From positions 1,858 through 13,147 of the forward strand of contig PBWF01000003.1 in NCBI GenBank assembly GCA_002728935.1: DNA of 11,290 bases. The letters run 5' to 3'. Shown here in pieces: positions 1-7,236 of the stretch; position 1 is the stretch's first letter, and each line of letters begins with the position of its first letter. The notes under the pieces were generated by a model. That model did not search any database. It saw nothing but the letters and a program-made list of their open reading frames with translations, and was not told the DNA's origin. Source of the stretch: Gammaproteobacteria bacterium (GTDB lineage Bacteria; Pseudomonadota; Gammaproteobacteria; Pseudomonadales; Azotimanducaceae_A). The position numbers were made by a program, and so were the translations under genes.

Positions 1-467
1 CATTCATACAGAAAACCATGGATAGGTGGAATCGAGGTAACACATTTGGCCTCGGCATTTTTGATGAAAAAACGGACTATCACAAGATCTGGTCCGAGTT
101 GAGTGAGTTCGTACATATCATTCCGGCAATAAAGGTCGAAGGAGGAGCATTCTATGGAAGCAGGGTCCAATTCAAGTTTGGAAGGGATCTCTCAAAGCCA
201 ACCAGTCATGCGGGCCTTCCTGAGTCATTCAATGCAAAGGCGCAGGAGTGTATTGAATGGCAGGCTAGGCTGACGATGGCCACTATCTCCGATTTTAGGA
301 GGAAACACAGAAGACTATTCGAGTTCTCGAGTACAAAGGTACAGAGCCATTTGGAGAATGTCGTATTTCCAGATTGTATAGCGACGATTTCCAGCATTGA
401 ATGCCCGTCGCAGCTACAAAATTCGATTACGAGACTGGCAAAGCAACTCTTTGCTAGTACCGTATAG
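1..467 (+). CDS. Unidentified protein, C-terminal part (5' end outside window)
   Basis: The reading frame is open from the first complete codon of the window (base 3) to a TAG at 465-467. There is an ATG at base 18, but no stop lies upstream of it and no ribosome binding site is visible in the 17 bases before it, so this is probably the 3' end of a longer gene rather than a complete 149-residue protein. The visible protein is soluble and of mixed charge. It has a glycine/aromatic-rich stretch in the first 60 residues, then a longer helical-looking half ending at STV. I recognise no family or catalytic motif. Its last 14 bases overlap convergently with the end of the minus-strand defence operon. 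Whether it belongs to the island or is a host gene at its border cannot be told from here. Confidence 0.6.
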   Translation, partial: FIQKTMDRWNRGNTFGLGIFDEKTDYHKIWSELSEFVHIIPAIKVEGGAFYGSRVQFKFGRDLSKPTSHAGLPESFNAKAQECIEWQARLTMATISDFRRKHRRLFEFSSTKVQSHLENVVFPDCIATISSIECPSQLQNSITRLAKQLFASTV

Positions 468-792
468 AATCTCCGCCCGAGAAATTCCGATTGTATTTTT
501 GTATAATCAACGCGGCTTCCATTTTACGCTTAGAAATCTCCTCCTTTGACAGAACCCTTCCTCTGAAAACCCCACTGGATCTGGTTTCCAGCCATTCATT
601 GGCACTTTCGAAGAGAGACTTCCCATCTTCGTCCAGTTCCATCGCGCCCATCTTTCTGATTATCTCGGGAATAAACATGTTTCTGGAGTGCTTGAGAAGT
701 GGAACCTTACTAATCACGGGATCCTGATTCTCCAGCTCTTCGGACTTAAGCATCTCAGAAATTATGTCTTCATCACTCAACCACTCAGTCAA
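454..792 (-). CDS. Hypothetical protein, last gene of the effector operon (112 aa)
   Basis: I do not recognise this family. The 112-residue product is soluble and highly charged. The N-terminal 40 residues are acidic (WLSDEDIISEML, then KSEELENQ) and the last 35 are basic (RKMEAALIIQKYNRNF), with no membrane segment or catalytic motif visible. The start is a TTG whose last two bases overlap the upstream gene's stop (TTGA). A strong GGAGG at 800-804, 7 bases upstream, supports TTG over the internal methionine at codon 14. It is the distal gene of a five-gene run and is translationally coupled to the 163-residue gene, so it is probably a small subunit or adaptor of the same effector complex (inference). 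Its 3' end overlaps the rightward gene at the window edge by 14 bases. Confidence 0.75.
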   Translation of the reverse strand: MTEWLSDEDIISEMLKSEELENQDPVISKVPLLKHSRNMFIPEIIRKMGAMELDEDGKSLFESANEWLETRSSGVFRGRVLSKEEISKRKMEAALIIQKYNRNFSGGDSIRY

Positions 793-1280
793 AGGCTCCC
801 CTCCAGCTCTTGTAGGTAAATTTCAAGGAACTCCGCTAAATCGCTGATGGGGCCAAACTCTCTAATTGCATTGAAACCTCCCTGGGCATATTCATTCATC
901 ATCTTGAATGCGGGTTTCTCATACGTCCCGGTCCTATCATTTGAGAAGAAGTCGCTCATCCTCATCAATACGCCTTCGTCATCATGACTAACCCCGCGCT
1001 TCTTGCAATATTGGTGGAATACGAGACCGGATATCAGAAGATCATGCTCCTTTGCGTGTGAAGCCCACTCTCTGATCATGTCAGGCCCCATAGGGTCTGG
1101 CTCACTCACCTCACCTCTGGCTATGCCCAGGATCATGCATAGGTAATAGGGCTCTATAACTGCACTAAAGTCACCAGTATCTGATTTCCCCTTGTTCCTT
1201 CCGACCCCAATCCTCTCGAAGTATCTCCTCGCTTCGTCGGATAAGTGGAACCTTGCACTGCCTTTGTCAGATTTACTCAT
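789..1280 (-). CDS. Hypothetical effector-operon protein (163 aa)
   Basis: A 163-residue soluble protein with no assigned function. The N-terminal third begins with a helix (residues ARRYFERIG) and a short Gly/Lys/Ser linker, then a hydrophobic helix (YYLCMILGIARG). This last segment looks loosely like the helix of DndE-type proteins that carries their SRLGMALSLSEG-like motif, but the resemblance is too short to assign homology. The rest is helical and acidic, ending in EIYLQELEGSL. The ATG overlaps the upstream ATPase stop by four bases (ATGA), with an AGGA about 5 bases upstream, so translation is coupled to the ATPase. Position four in the operon suggests a partner of the ATPase or the helicase (inference). 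It could correspond to one of the small Pbe proteins of archaeal PT defence; an HMM comparison would decide. Confidence 0.8.
   Translation of the reverse strand: MSKSDKGSARFHLSDEARRYFERIGVGRNKGKSDTGDFSAVIEPYYLCMILGIARGEVSEPDPMGPDMIREWASHAKEHDLLISGLVFHQYCKKRGVSHDDEGVLMRMSDFFSNDRTGTYEKPAFKMMNEYAQGGFNAIREFGPISDLAEFLEIYLQELEGSL
800..804 (-). promoter_or_regulatory. Shine-Dalgarno site deciding a TTG start
   Basis: GGAGG on the minus strand, 7 bases before the TTG at 792-790. It argues that the 112-residue gene starts at TTG rather than at the ATG 13 codons later. Confidence 0.65.
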
Positions 1281-3376
1281 ATTTTCCTAGCCCCCTGTCG
1301 CTCATGAGACTCCTCTTCGTACACACAGAAATTTTCGTAACTGGGATCACAGATCATTCTACCTTCCTGGGGGGCTCCTAGTTTAATTTCCTCGCGCTCT
1401 CTTCTAATGGTCCAATTGGAATATTCGTTACCCCCGTGGTATGGGTCTAGACCTTCCCTCTCTAGAGAATTTATCAGTGCTATGCACTGATCGAAGGTAT
1501 TGGGGACCAGGGTTGCCCATGAGCTGACCATCCCCTTCCCGAACCCCGCCAGGGGAGTGTCAAGAACGAACGGTAGAGAAACCTCAGCATACGAGTTCAA
1601 TGCCGAAACGAACGCATACGCCCCCCCGAGCTCCGAAGCAACATTAACTGCATCCTGATATTCTCCGTTGGGGTTGCGGTACCTTAGCCCCTGATCACTG
1701 ATCTCCACCGTCAAGCCCCCACCAAGACCTGCACCCACCATATCGGATAGATGGCCGTTGAGTTTGCTTTCCACCTCTATCTTGATCTCTCTTCCAAGCC
1801 CCTCCAGGGTCGTCTCTAATATTTGGCGCAATGTTTCAGCGCCAGCCTTCTTTACCATAGCCTCACCAGTTTCATCAAACTGTTTTTGGAGATATTCCAA
1901 CACTTTCTGTAACTCTTTCAAATTTCCAATTTTTTTGACCTTCGAAGCCGAAGTAGAAATTTTCTGACCGGTCCATGTGTGTTGGTCGAGCTTTCTTTTT
2001 GCGATATATTCATCACTTGTTGAAGTAATATCATCAAGCAATCTCTGTACTCCTGTTATCTTTAGGTTTATTTCACCTAGCTCTTCAGACATTTTTCGGA
2101 GTTTTTCACGTTCCTTCTCTGGCAATTGACTCTTCTTAAGCTCATACGCAGTTTTCGCCTCTTGCATTTCTTCCCTCGCAACCCTGAGCTTTGTCATTAA
2201 TGTCCTGATTGTCTCTCTCCCTTCTCCACTCCTGGAGACTGCATCTTGGACCTCCTTGACGTAGGTCATCAAACGGTCCTCGAGATACCCCTCAGCCATC
2301 AGATTGACATGCGTCCTCATTCCAGAATTCCATTCAACACCGCAAATACAGGTATCTGTTTCCTGTAGCTCTCTGAAGAAGGTCCTTCCGACCGCTTTAG
2401 GTAGCTTTCCTCTCTGTTGAGAGTCATGGAAGCTCACAACCTCGGCCCAATTTGAGCCCATTGCTATTGAAGGATCAAAGAGACTCTTCAGAACCGACTC
2501 AGTCCTTTCCTTCAGAATCCTCCTTTTGGTCAACCAACCCTCCTTCTTTAGAGCTAGCCCGGATGTCAAATCTTCTAGCTCCTCCTCATTCCGATCTAAG
2601 GAAAGCTTCAGCTCGCCTTGTCGAGCCTCCAAGCCTTCCAATTGCTCCTTGTATGAATTCGCTTTTTCATTGAGCTCTCTTTTCCTCTTTACGGCGGCTT
2701 GGAATGTAGCGTCAAGACTCCTCTCCTTTCCACCCCTTGAGCCAAGTGCCTCCGCAGTCGCTTTCTCAAGCACTGTTTCGATTACCCCATTATCTCCTAT
2801 CAGAGTGTGTAGGATGTTTGTACCGGTGATTTGCCTTATGGAATCGTGAACCAGGTCCGCACCGGCGTATTTATTCAATTCTCTCGCCGTCTCGCCGTCT
2901 AACAAGAACAACTGCGCAAAGCGGTCTTTGCCCTCGAAGAGCCTCACGAATTCCGGAGGGGGTTTCCAACCTTCCTCTCTCCCACCGAGTTTGCTCCTGT
3001 AAGTCCAGAAACTCTGCTCGAGTTCGTCGTGGTCTATCTCAATTCCAAGTGTAAAATCCTCGGTCCCTTTTTTCGTTTTGATCCTGAACTTAGTTTGGAA
3101 CCTGACAATCTCCGAAGAATCACCCCCCCATTTCCCATCTCGCCTATACTTGTAACCATCCATGTGCTCGCTTCTGATTGGGATTCCAGTGAACAATGAG
3201 CGAAGGAGGTAGAGCGTTGTAGTCTTTCCATATCCATTCTGTATTTGGAGAAGATTGATGCCCTCCGTTCTAAATTCCTGGTTTGCCTCTGGGATTGTGA
3301 GTGACTCAAACTCTCTCACATTACTGTATCCAAATGATAATATGGATAATTTGACCTTCCCATTCAGACTAATCAC
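1277..3376 (-). CDS. DndD/Rad50-like SMC-family ATPase of the effector operon (699 aa)
   Basis: This is a second SMC/Rad50-type ATPase, distinct from the dndD on the other strand. The head begins with a P-loop NGYGKTT (residues 47-53); the usual first P-loop glycine is Ile. A LFLLDGE motif follows at 156-162, matching the FLVDGE of DndD. A long charged coiled-coil-rich middle (about 200-520) is interrupted by a CxCG motif (Cys343, Cys345), which could be a reduced metal or zinc-hook-like apex. The C-terminal head has a signature-like SELGG (about 579-585) in place of LSGGE/LSxxERQ, and Walker B PFVLDTP near 600. The GTG start overlaps the 77-residue gene by 8 bases; no other credible start lies before residue 72. 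It probably couples ATP hydrolysis to DNA binding or sensing for the helicase-nuclease (inference). Confidence 0.88.
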   Translation of the reverse strand: MISLNGKVKLSILSFGYSNVREFESLTIPEANQEFRTEGINLLQIQNGYGKTTTLYLLRSLFTGIPIRSEHMDGYKYRRDGKWGGDSSEIVRFQTKFRIKTKKGTEDFTLGIEIDHDELEQSFWTYRSKLGGREEGWKPPPEFVRLFEGKDRFAQLFLLDGETARELNKYAGADLVHDSIRQITGTNILHTLIGDNGVIETVLEKATAEALGSRGGKERSLDATFQAAVKRKRELNEKANSYKEQLEGLEARQGELKLSLDRNEEELEDLTSGLALKKEGWLTKRRILKERTESVLKSLFDPSIAMGSNWAEVVSFHDSQQRGKLPKAVGRTFFRELQETDTCICGVEWNSGMRTHVNLMAEGYLEDRLMTYVKEVQDAVSRSGEGRETIRTLMTKLRVAREEMQEAKTAYELKKSQLPEKEREKLRKMSEELGEINLKITGVQRLLDDITSTSDEYIAKRKLDQHTWTGQKISTSASKVKKIGNLKELQKVLEYLQKQFDETGEAMVKKAGAETLRQILETTLEGLGREIKIEVESKLNGHLSDMVGAGLGGGLTVEISDQGLRYRNPNGEYQDAVNVASELGGAYAFVSALNSYAEVSLPFVLDTPLAGFGKGMVSSWATLVPNTFDQCIALINSLEREGLDPYHGGNEYSNWTIRREREEIKLGAPQEGRMICDPSYENFCVYEEESHERQGARKI

Positions 3377-3602
3377 CCTTCCTTAATGCGGGGCTATCAG
3401 GCTGGTGGATTTCTAACCATGCTCGCTCTTCGGCCTCTCCAATGGCCTTGAACTCTCTTTCTAGCTCCTCCTCGTTAACTTTCCCCGTCTCCCTTATCCC
3501 CTCCATCAGTGCAAGAATAATATCAAGCGACCTGTCATCAACATCGTGCTTCTTTGCCGCGTCCCTCGCTAATCGTTCCAACCTCTCACTTATGTCTTCC
3601 AT
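3369..3602 (-). CDS. Small acidic helical protein (77 aa) between helicase and ATPase
   Basis: A 77-residue protein of unknown family, rich in Glu, Arg and Lys, predicted to be almost entirely helical, with no cysteine or membrane segment. Its ATG shares one base with the helicase stop (TAATG). An ideal AAGGAGG lies 8 bases upstream inside the helicase 3' end, and its own end overlaps the ATPase start by 8 bases. The perfect ribosome site and the double overlap make it a real gene. It occupies the same place relative to its ATPase as the 60-residue protein does before dndD on the other strand, though I see no clear sequence similarity between the two. It may be an adaptor or small subunit for the ATPase or helicase (inference). 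Confidence 0.8.
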   Translation of the reverse strand: MEDISERLERLARDAAKKHDVDDRSLDIILALMEGIRETGKVNEEELEREFKAIGEAEERAWLEIHQPDSPALRKGD

Positions 3603-5776
3603 TATCTCTTCCTCCTTGTATTCGATAGTTCTTCTAGCCAGGCCTTCCTAAGCATATCAGAAGAGTCTTCTTTGCCCTCCTCTTCGAAATAGAAATCTAC
3701 GACTGTAGCCCTCTTGTCTTGCTTTGTAGATAACGTCCTCAATGCCCTTCCGATTCTCTGAATGGTCTGTAACCTCACTTGATCACAACTGAATAGCACG
3801 ATCGTATCAACAGTTTTGATGTCTATTCCCTCTGAGATTCTGTCACAAGCTATCAGGAAATCCAGCCTGCCCTCAGCAAAGGAATCCAGAGTCCCCATAT
3901 CCTCGCCCTGGAAGAACTCCTTGAAACGGTCTAGGTTGTGCTCATTGTACAGTAACTCGTTCAACTCTCTGCCGAAGGACGTGTCCTCAACGAAGATTAT
4001 GCAACGGCTCAACCCACTCTTCTGACCATGTAACCATGATGAGAACACCGGTAGCTTCTCCCTCGACCCTTTGAATACTTGTGCCGCCAGCATTCTTCCA
4101 AACCACTCAGGGGCATTTGGCGGGATCTTCTTGAATGCCTTCTTCCTCTTTTCGAAGTCCTCCTCAGAGGGGGTGTAAGGAAGCGGAACATAGTCAAACT
4201 CACAGAGAATCCCCTTCTCAATAGCCTCTTTGAGGCCGAAAGTGAAAATCTTCTCCTCCTTCCTGAGAACTTCTATTTGTTCCGAGGTGATCACCTCCCC
4301 TTCCCATCCATTAACGAAGTTCCCTGCCAGAAAGGCATTCCTCTCAGTATCATATTCCGACCAAGGAGTGGCACTCAGCCCCAGCCTCATCTTGAAAGGA
4401 TGACATCTCTTAGTATCCAAGGATCTAATCTCAATCATTTCCTCTTCTCCTGTGACTTCGATAATTTTTGAATTTACATACTTTTTTGAGCCCAATCTAT
4501 GCATCTCATCGACTATGAGCAGTACGTTGCCACATCTCGATGCATTATCATTCACGTATTCAAAAAGATCCGGAATGAAGTAGTGGCTGACAATAAGAAC
4601 CGCACCCCTTCTGTCCAATCTGAAGAAGGGGACATGCTCATCCAGTCCAGACTTCCACCACCTAACAGAGGAGTGCTCGCTGTAGTGCTCGCAGATCTCC
4701 ATGTACCACTGCTCCTCAAGGGATTTGGGTACACAGATCACGGTCTTTTCCACCCTATCGCTATTTACAGCCTCCTCCACTATACTAAGCGCGGTCCTAG
4801 TTTTGCCTGACCCAGTGGCCATTTCCAGGATCCCTATGCCGTTGGCACTATCTTCATCCAGAAACCACTCCTTGGCCTTTCCCTGATGCGCCCACTTGTC
4901 TATATCGGTGTACCTTTCATTCCATCCTTCGTGCATCCCACCGATGCTTTCCAGCATCTGCCTCCGTTTTTTTGCGTCACTGACCTCATTTATCCCACTG
5001 GGATCTCTCGGCTTGAATTTGTCGAGTATCTTTTGACGGGCCGCTTCGGGAAAGTCAACCACAACAACTCCCTTTGCATGCCTTCTGTCGTTCCAAAGGT
5101 CGTCGAACTTTTTCTTGTAGGTCTCTATATTCAACCGCGACTCCTCTCCAGCCCAAGAACGAGAGACGTTAACGTCCTCGAAGTTGTCTAGCCACCCTCG
5201 CTTTGTCTCATTCACAGAACCTTGGAAATACATCTCGTTTTCTCCATCTGAGACAATGCCATATTTAGCGTGGAACTCCGCTTCGTCATGTGGGAGAAGC
5301 TGATTTGAACCCGGGATGTAGCGAGCCCCAACTTTCATTTCCAGTAGACCGTTCTTTAACATCCATGAAAGTCCCTGAAATCTATTTCTATTGAAATCAA
5401 TTTCATCATCCAGATCAAGATTCTCTATTGAATTGATCAATGACTCCTCTACCTCCTCTAACAGTGTTGGGTCATTTGCATGAAGGACAACCTGCTCATC
5501 TCTAGGATTCAGTCTGGCACCCACTATTAGCCTGAATTTTGGCTGATGCTTTCTCGGGTCGTCCGACTCCCTGGGATTGGGACTCTTGCAGAACTCTGCA
5601 AAACCGGCACTGGCATGGCTAAGTACGGTAGAGCTAAAGTAACCCGCGACCCTATCATAAGTCAATGAATTTTTCAGCATTGGGACGTAGAATGTCTCCA
5701 GCATCTCCTCACCGAGAACGTAGTCATAATGATGACTAAACCCATGAGATGCCAGGCTGCCATCAAATTTGCTCAT
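3602..5776 (-). CDS. PLD-family nuclease domain fused to superfamily 2 helicase (724 aa)
   Basis: First gene of the left operon. The N-terminal part (about 1-240) is phospholipase D-like: HxK with His169 and Lys171, Asp177 after it, and GSVNET at 186-191, the single HKD-type site of a nuclease that would act as a dimer. The C-terminal part is a DEAD/DEAH-type helicase: motif I ATGSGKT (320-326), motif II DEMH (423-426, a DEAH variant), motif III LSATP (467-471) and motif VI QRIGRALR (about 673-680). All key residues are present, so both activities may be intact. Helicases with PLD domains occur in several bacterial and archaeal defence systems (family knowledge). Here it is the probable DNA-translocating effector of the PT defence locus (inference). 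No clear ribosome site precedes the ATG, and a TATA-like box about 30 bases upstream fits a leaderless mRNA. Confidence 0.92.
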   Translation of the reverse strand: MSKFDGSLASHGFSHHYDYVLGEEMLETFYVPMLKNSLTYDRVAGYFSSTVLSHASAGFAEFCKSPNPRESDDPRKHQPKFRLIVGARLNPRDEQVVLHANDPTLLEEVEESLINSIENLDLDDEIDFNRNRFQGLSWMLKNGLLEMKVGARYIPGSNQLLPHDEAEFHAKYGIVSDGENEMYFQGSVNETKRGWLDNFEDVNVSRSWAGEESRLNIETYKKKFDDLWNDRRHAKGVVVVDFPEAARQKILDKFKPRDPSGINEVSDAKKRRQMLESIGGMHEGWNERYTDIDKWAHQGKAKEWFLDEDSANGIGILEMATGSGKTRTALSIVEEAVNSDRVEKTVICVPKSLEEQWYMEICEHYSEHSSVRWWKSGLDEHVPFFRLDRRGAVLIVSHYFIPDLFEYVNDNASRCGNVLLIVDEMHRLGSKKYVNSKIIEVTGEEEMIEIRSLDTKRCHPFKMRLGLSATPWSEYDTERNAFLAGNFVNGWEGEVITSEQIEVLRKEEKIFTFGLKEAIEKGILCEFDYVPLPYTPSEEDFEKRKKAFKKIPPNAPEWFGRMLAAQVFKGSREKLPVFSSWLHGQKSGLSRCIIFVEDTSFGRELNELLYNEHNLDRFKEFFQGEDMGTLDSFAEGRLDFLIACDRISEGIDIKTVDTIVLFSCDQVRLQTIQRIGRALRTLSTKQDKRATVVDFYFEEEGKEDSSDMLRKAWLEELSNTRRKR
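3611..3617 (-). promoter_or_regulatory. Strong Shine-Dalgarno site for the 77-aa gene
   Basis: On the minus strand this reads AAGGAGG, 8 bases before the ATG at 3602-3600, inside the helicase coding sequence. It supports this short gene and its start. Confidence 0.75.
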
Positions 5777-5800
5777 AGCTTCAGGTCAGCATTCCACGAT

Positions 5801-5810
5801 CTAAATATTG
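5801..5810 (-). promoter_or_regulatory. Putative archaeal TATA box of the effector operon
   Basis: Reads CAATATTTAG on the minus strand, preceded by a purine-rich stretch that could be the BRE. Its centre is about 29 bases from the helicase ATG. With the usual archaeal TATA-to-start spacing, transcription would begin within a few bases of the ATG, giving a leaderless mRNA, which agrees with the lack of a ribosome site. Confidence 0.45.
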
Positions 5811-5840
5811 TCCCATTTTTTTGAATATGTGCCCTAAAGA

Positions 5841-5849
5841 TTTAATTAA
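5841..5849 (+). promoter_or_regulatory. Putative TATA box of the dnd operon
   Basis: TTTAATTAA is the most TATA-like element upstream of dndC. It predicts a transcript start near 5870-5875 and a leader of roughly 50-55 bases. No TATA-like element lies at leaderless distance from the dndC ATG, so the two arms seem to be started differently. Confidence 0.35.
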
Positions 5850-5926
5850 CCACGAATAAAAGGCATGAAAGACCAGTAAGGCCGAGATGGTCAACGCCTA
5901 AGTGCTGGACGTTATGTGGTGATTGT

Positions 5927-7054
5927 ATGGTGGACCTCCGGACCCTCTTCAGAGAGACAGGGGACATACCCTGGGTGGTAGGCCTCAGCGGTGGCAAGGA
6001 CAGCACTGCTGTGACGATGCACATGCTAGAGACCCTGGAAACCCTCCCTCCTCCAATCAGACGCCGAAAGAGGTGCTTCGTGACCTGCGTCAACACATTG
6101 GTGGAGGCGCCCCCTGTTATCGACCATGTCCATAGTTTCATCAGAGAGCTGAGGGAGTACGTCAGGGACAGGGAACTCCCGGTCGAAGTCGTCGAGCTCT
6201 CCCCAGAGGTCGACCAGACCTTCTGGGTCAACCTAATTGGGAGGGGGTACCCGACTCCAGTCAGAGAGTTCAGATGGTGCACCGACAGGATGAAGATTAA
6301 GCCCCAACAGAGGTTCATCGAGGAGAACGAGGAGGTATTCGGTAACCCTCCAGTTGTCCACTTCCTACTGGGAACGAGGTTCGATGAGAGTGCCTCCCGC
6401 CTCAAGACCATGGAGGCACACACGAGAATGGGGACCGACATACACTCTCACGGGACCATGCCGACCGCAGGGGTAATCAGGCCCATCGAAGACTGGTCCA
6501 CGGAGGACGTATGGGAGTACCTCATCAAGCCCGATTGGGCAGGAGGGGGAGACAACCCCTTCTACGAGGTAAACCAGAACCTTGCGGTACTCTACAAGGA
6601 CGCAGCAAGCGGAGAGTGCCCAGTAATCCACGACCCCACCAAGCAGACATGCGCAGGAAGCAGGTTCGGATGCTGGACATGCACCGTAGTAGAGGTAGAC
6701 AGCTCTCTAAGGGAGATGATCGGGTCAGGCAGAGACAGCTATGATGCCGAGTCACTAACACTCCTCGCGGACTTCAGAGACAAACTCAGAGAGGAGAGAG
6801 ATCTCCCTGAGAATAGGGTACACGGCAGGAACAGGAGAGGGATAACACTCGTCAAGAGAGACGGTTCCGTAGGGACCGGCCCATACACGATGGAATACAG
6901 GAAAGAGCTCCTATCTAGACTGCGAACAATGCAAGAGACGGTTGGCGACACTCTGATTACCCCCGAGGAGGAGAACAGGATAACCCAGATATGGGCGGAA
7001 GAGCAGGCAAACCTCATTCGCGTAATGGAAGGCAACATAGGGGGCGGAGAGTAA
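5927..7054 (+). CDS. dndC: DNA phosphorothioation protein DndC (PAPS-reductase-like PP-loop enzyme)
   Basis: DndC activates the DNA backbone with ATP and delivers sulfur in phosphorothioate modification (family knowledge). The N-terminus has the PP-loop SGGKDST (residues 21-27) right after PWVVG, as in known DndC. The family stretch FRWCTDRMKIKP is at 115-126. A cysteine set follows: Cys231 in ECPVIHDP, Cys242, and Cys249/Cys252 in RFGCWTC, the expected four ligands of the Fe-S cluster. At 375 residues it is shorter than many bacterial DndC of about 500, but the core is complete. The ATG at 5927 is the only in-frame start after the upstream region; the N-terminal lead before the PP-loop is slightly short. 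The stop shares bases with the next gene (TAATG). The gene is GC-richer than dndD: 62% in bases 5941-6000 by hand count. Confidence 0.95.
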   Translation: MVDLRTLFRETGDIPWVVGLSGGKDSTAVTMHMLETLETLPPPIRRRKRCFVTCVNTLVEAPPVIDHVHSFIRELREYVRDRELPVEVVELSPEVDQTFWVNLIGRGYPTPVREFRWCTDRMKIKPQQRFIEENEEVFGNPPVVHFLLGTRFDESASRLKTMEAHTRMGTDIHSHGTMPTAGVIRPIEDWSTEDVWEYLIKPDWAGGGDNPFYEVNQNLAVLYKDAASGECPVIHDPTKQTCAGSRFGCWTCTVVEVDSSLREMIGSGRDSYDAESLTLLADFRDKLREERDLPENRVHGRNRRGITLVKRDGSVGTGPYTMEYRKELLSRLRTMQETVGDTLITPEEENRITQIWAEEQANLIRVMEGNIGGGE

Positions 7055-7236
7055 TGGAAGTAGATCCGGACACCGTCCTTCTTCTCGCTAAACAGATAGA
7101 CCCCGAATCCCCCCGGGAACTCGCTGAACTATTCACGAAGATGCTTCAGGAGGAGCACTCATCGAGGCATAGGACTCGGCCCGGTATCTATGCAAAGCTC
7201 ACTAAGATGATAGATGACGAGGGGAGTGACGCTTAA
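7054..7236 (+). CDS. Small unknown protein (60 aa) between dndC and dndD
   Basis: The true start is the ATG at 7054, sharing one base with the dndC stop (TAATG), with GGAG 5 bases upstream; the stop in turn shares a base with the dndD ATG (TAATG). The frame stays open upstream to an ATG at 6991 inside dndC, but the coupled start is far more likely. The 60-residue product starts MEVDPDTVLLLAKQ and is helical and charged, with a central EEHSSRHRTRP segment and an acidic tail DDEGSDA. No known dnd component has this form as far as I recognise. Double coupling suggests it is made in fixed ratio with DndC and DndD and may bridge them (inference). Confidence 0.78.
   Translation: MEVDPDTVLLLAKQIDPESPRELAELFTKMLQEEHSSRHRTRPGIYAKLTKMIDDEGSDA

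Larger units (their letters stand above)
5777..5926. promoter_or_regulatory. Divergent intergenic region with both operon promoters
   Basis: This 150-bp AT-rich gap separates the first codons of the helicase and dndC and must hold the promoters of both arms. It contains TATA-like boxes for each direction, a T7 run at 5815-5822 and a TTAATTAA palindrome at 5842-5849. On the plus strand, three ATG-to-stop mini-frames precede dndC: 5865-5879 (4 codons), 5887-5901 (4 codons) and 5914-5922 (2 codons). A GGTGAT at 5918-5923 can pair with the 16S tail just before the dndC ATG. No repeated operator half-sites for a regulator are obvious. Confidence 0.6.

Noticed and set aside
789..1280. Calling the 163-aa protein a DndE homologue
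   Set aside because: Only one short hydrophobic helix looks alike; the HxxRG and KxIRGxTLF blocks of DndE are absent.
4079..4471. 130-codon plus-strand frame inside the helicase gene
   Set aside because: Shadow of the minus-strand helicase, which carries all conserved motifs through the same bases.
5842..5849. TTAATTAA palindrome as an operator
   Set aside because: It is a short AT palindrome fully explained by a TATA-like element and no second copy is near.
5880..5926. tRNA-like stretch (GGCCGAGATGGTC ... GTGCTGGAC) upstream of dndC
   Set aside because: It resembles the D-arm side of a class II tRNA, but there is no closing anticodon stem, variable arm, T-loop or acceptor partner, so neither a tRNA nor an att relic can be supported.
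5842..6441. 199-codon frame on the minus strand opposite dndC
   Set aside because: It is rich in Ser, Leu and Val as expected for an antisense shadow, lacks motifs, and overlaps the well-supported dndC core with its PP-loop.
6991..7053. Longer N-terminus for the 60-aa gene from an ATG inside dndC
   Set aside because: The extra 21 residues are Arg/Gly-rich out-of-frame dndC translation; the TAATG-coupled start with GGAG upstream is much better.
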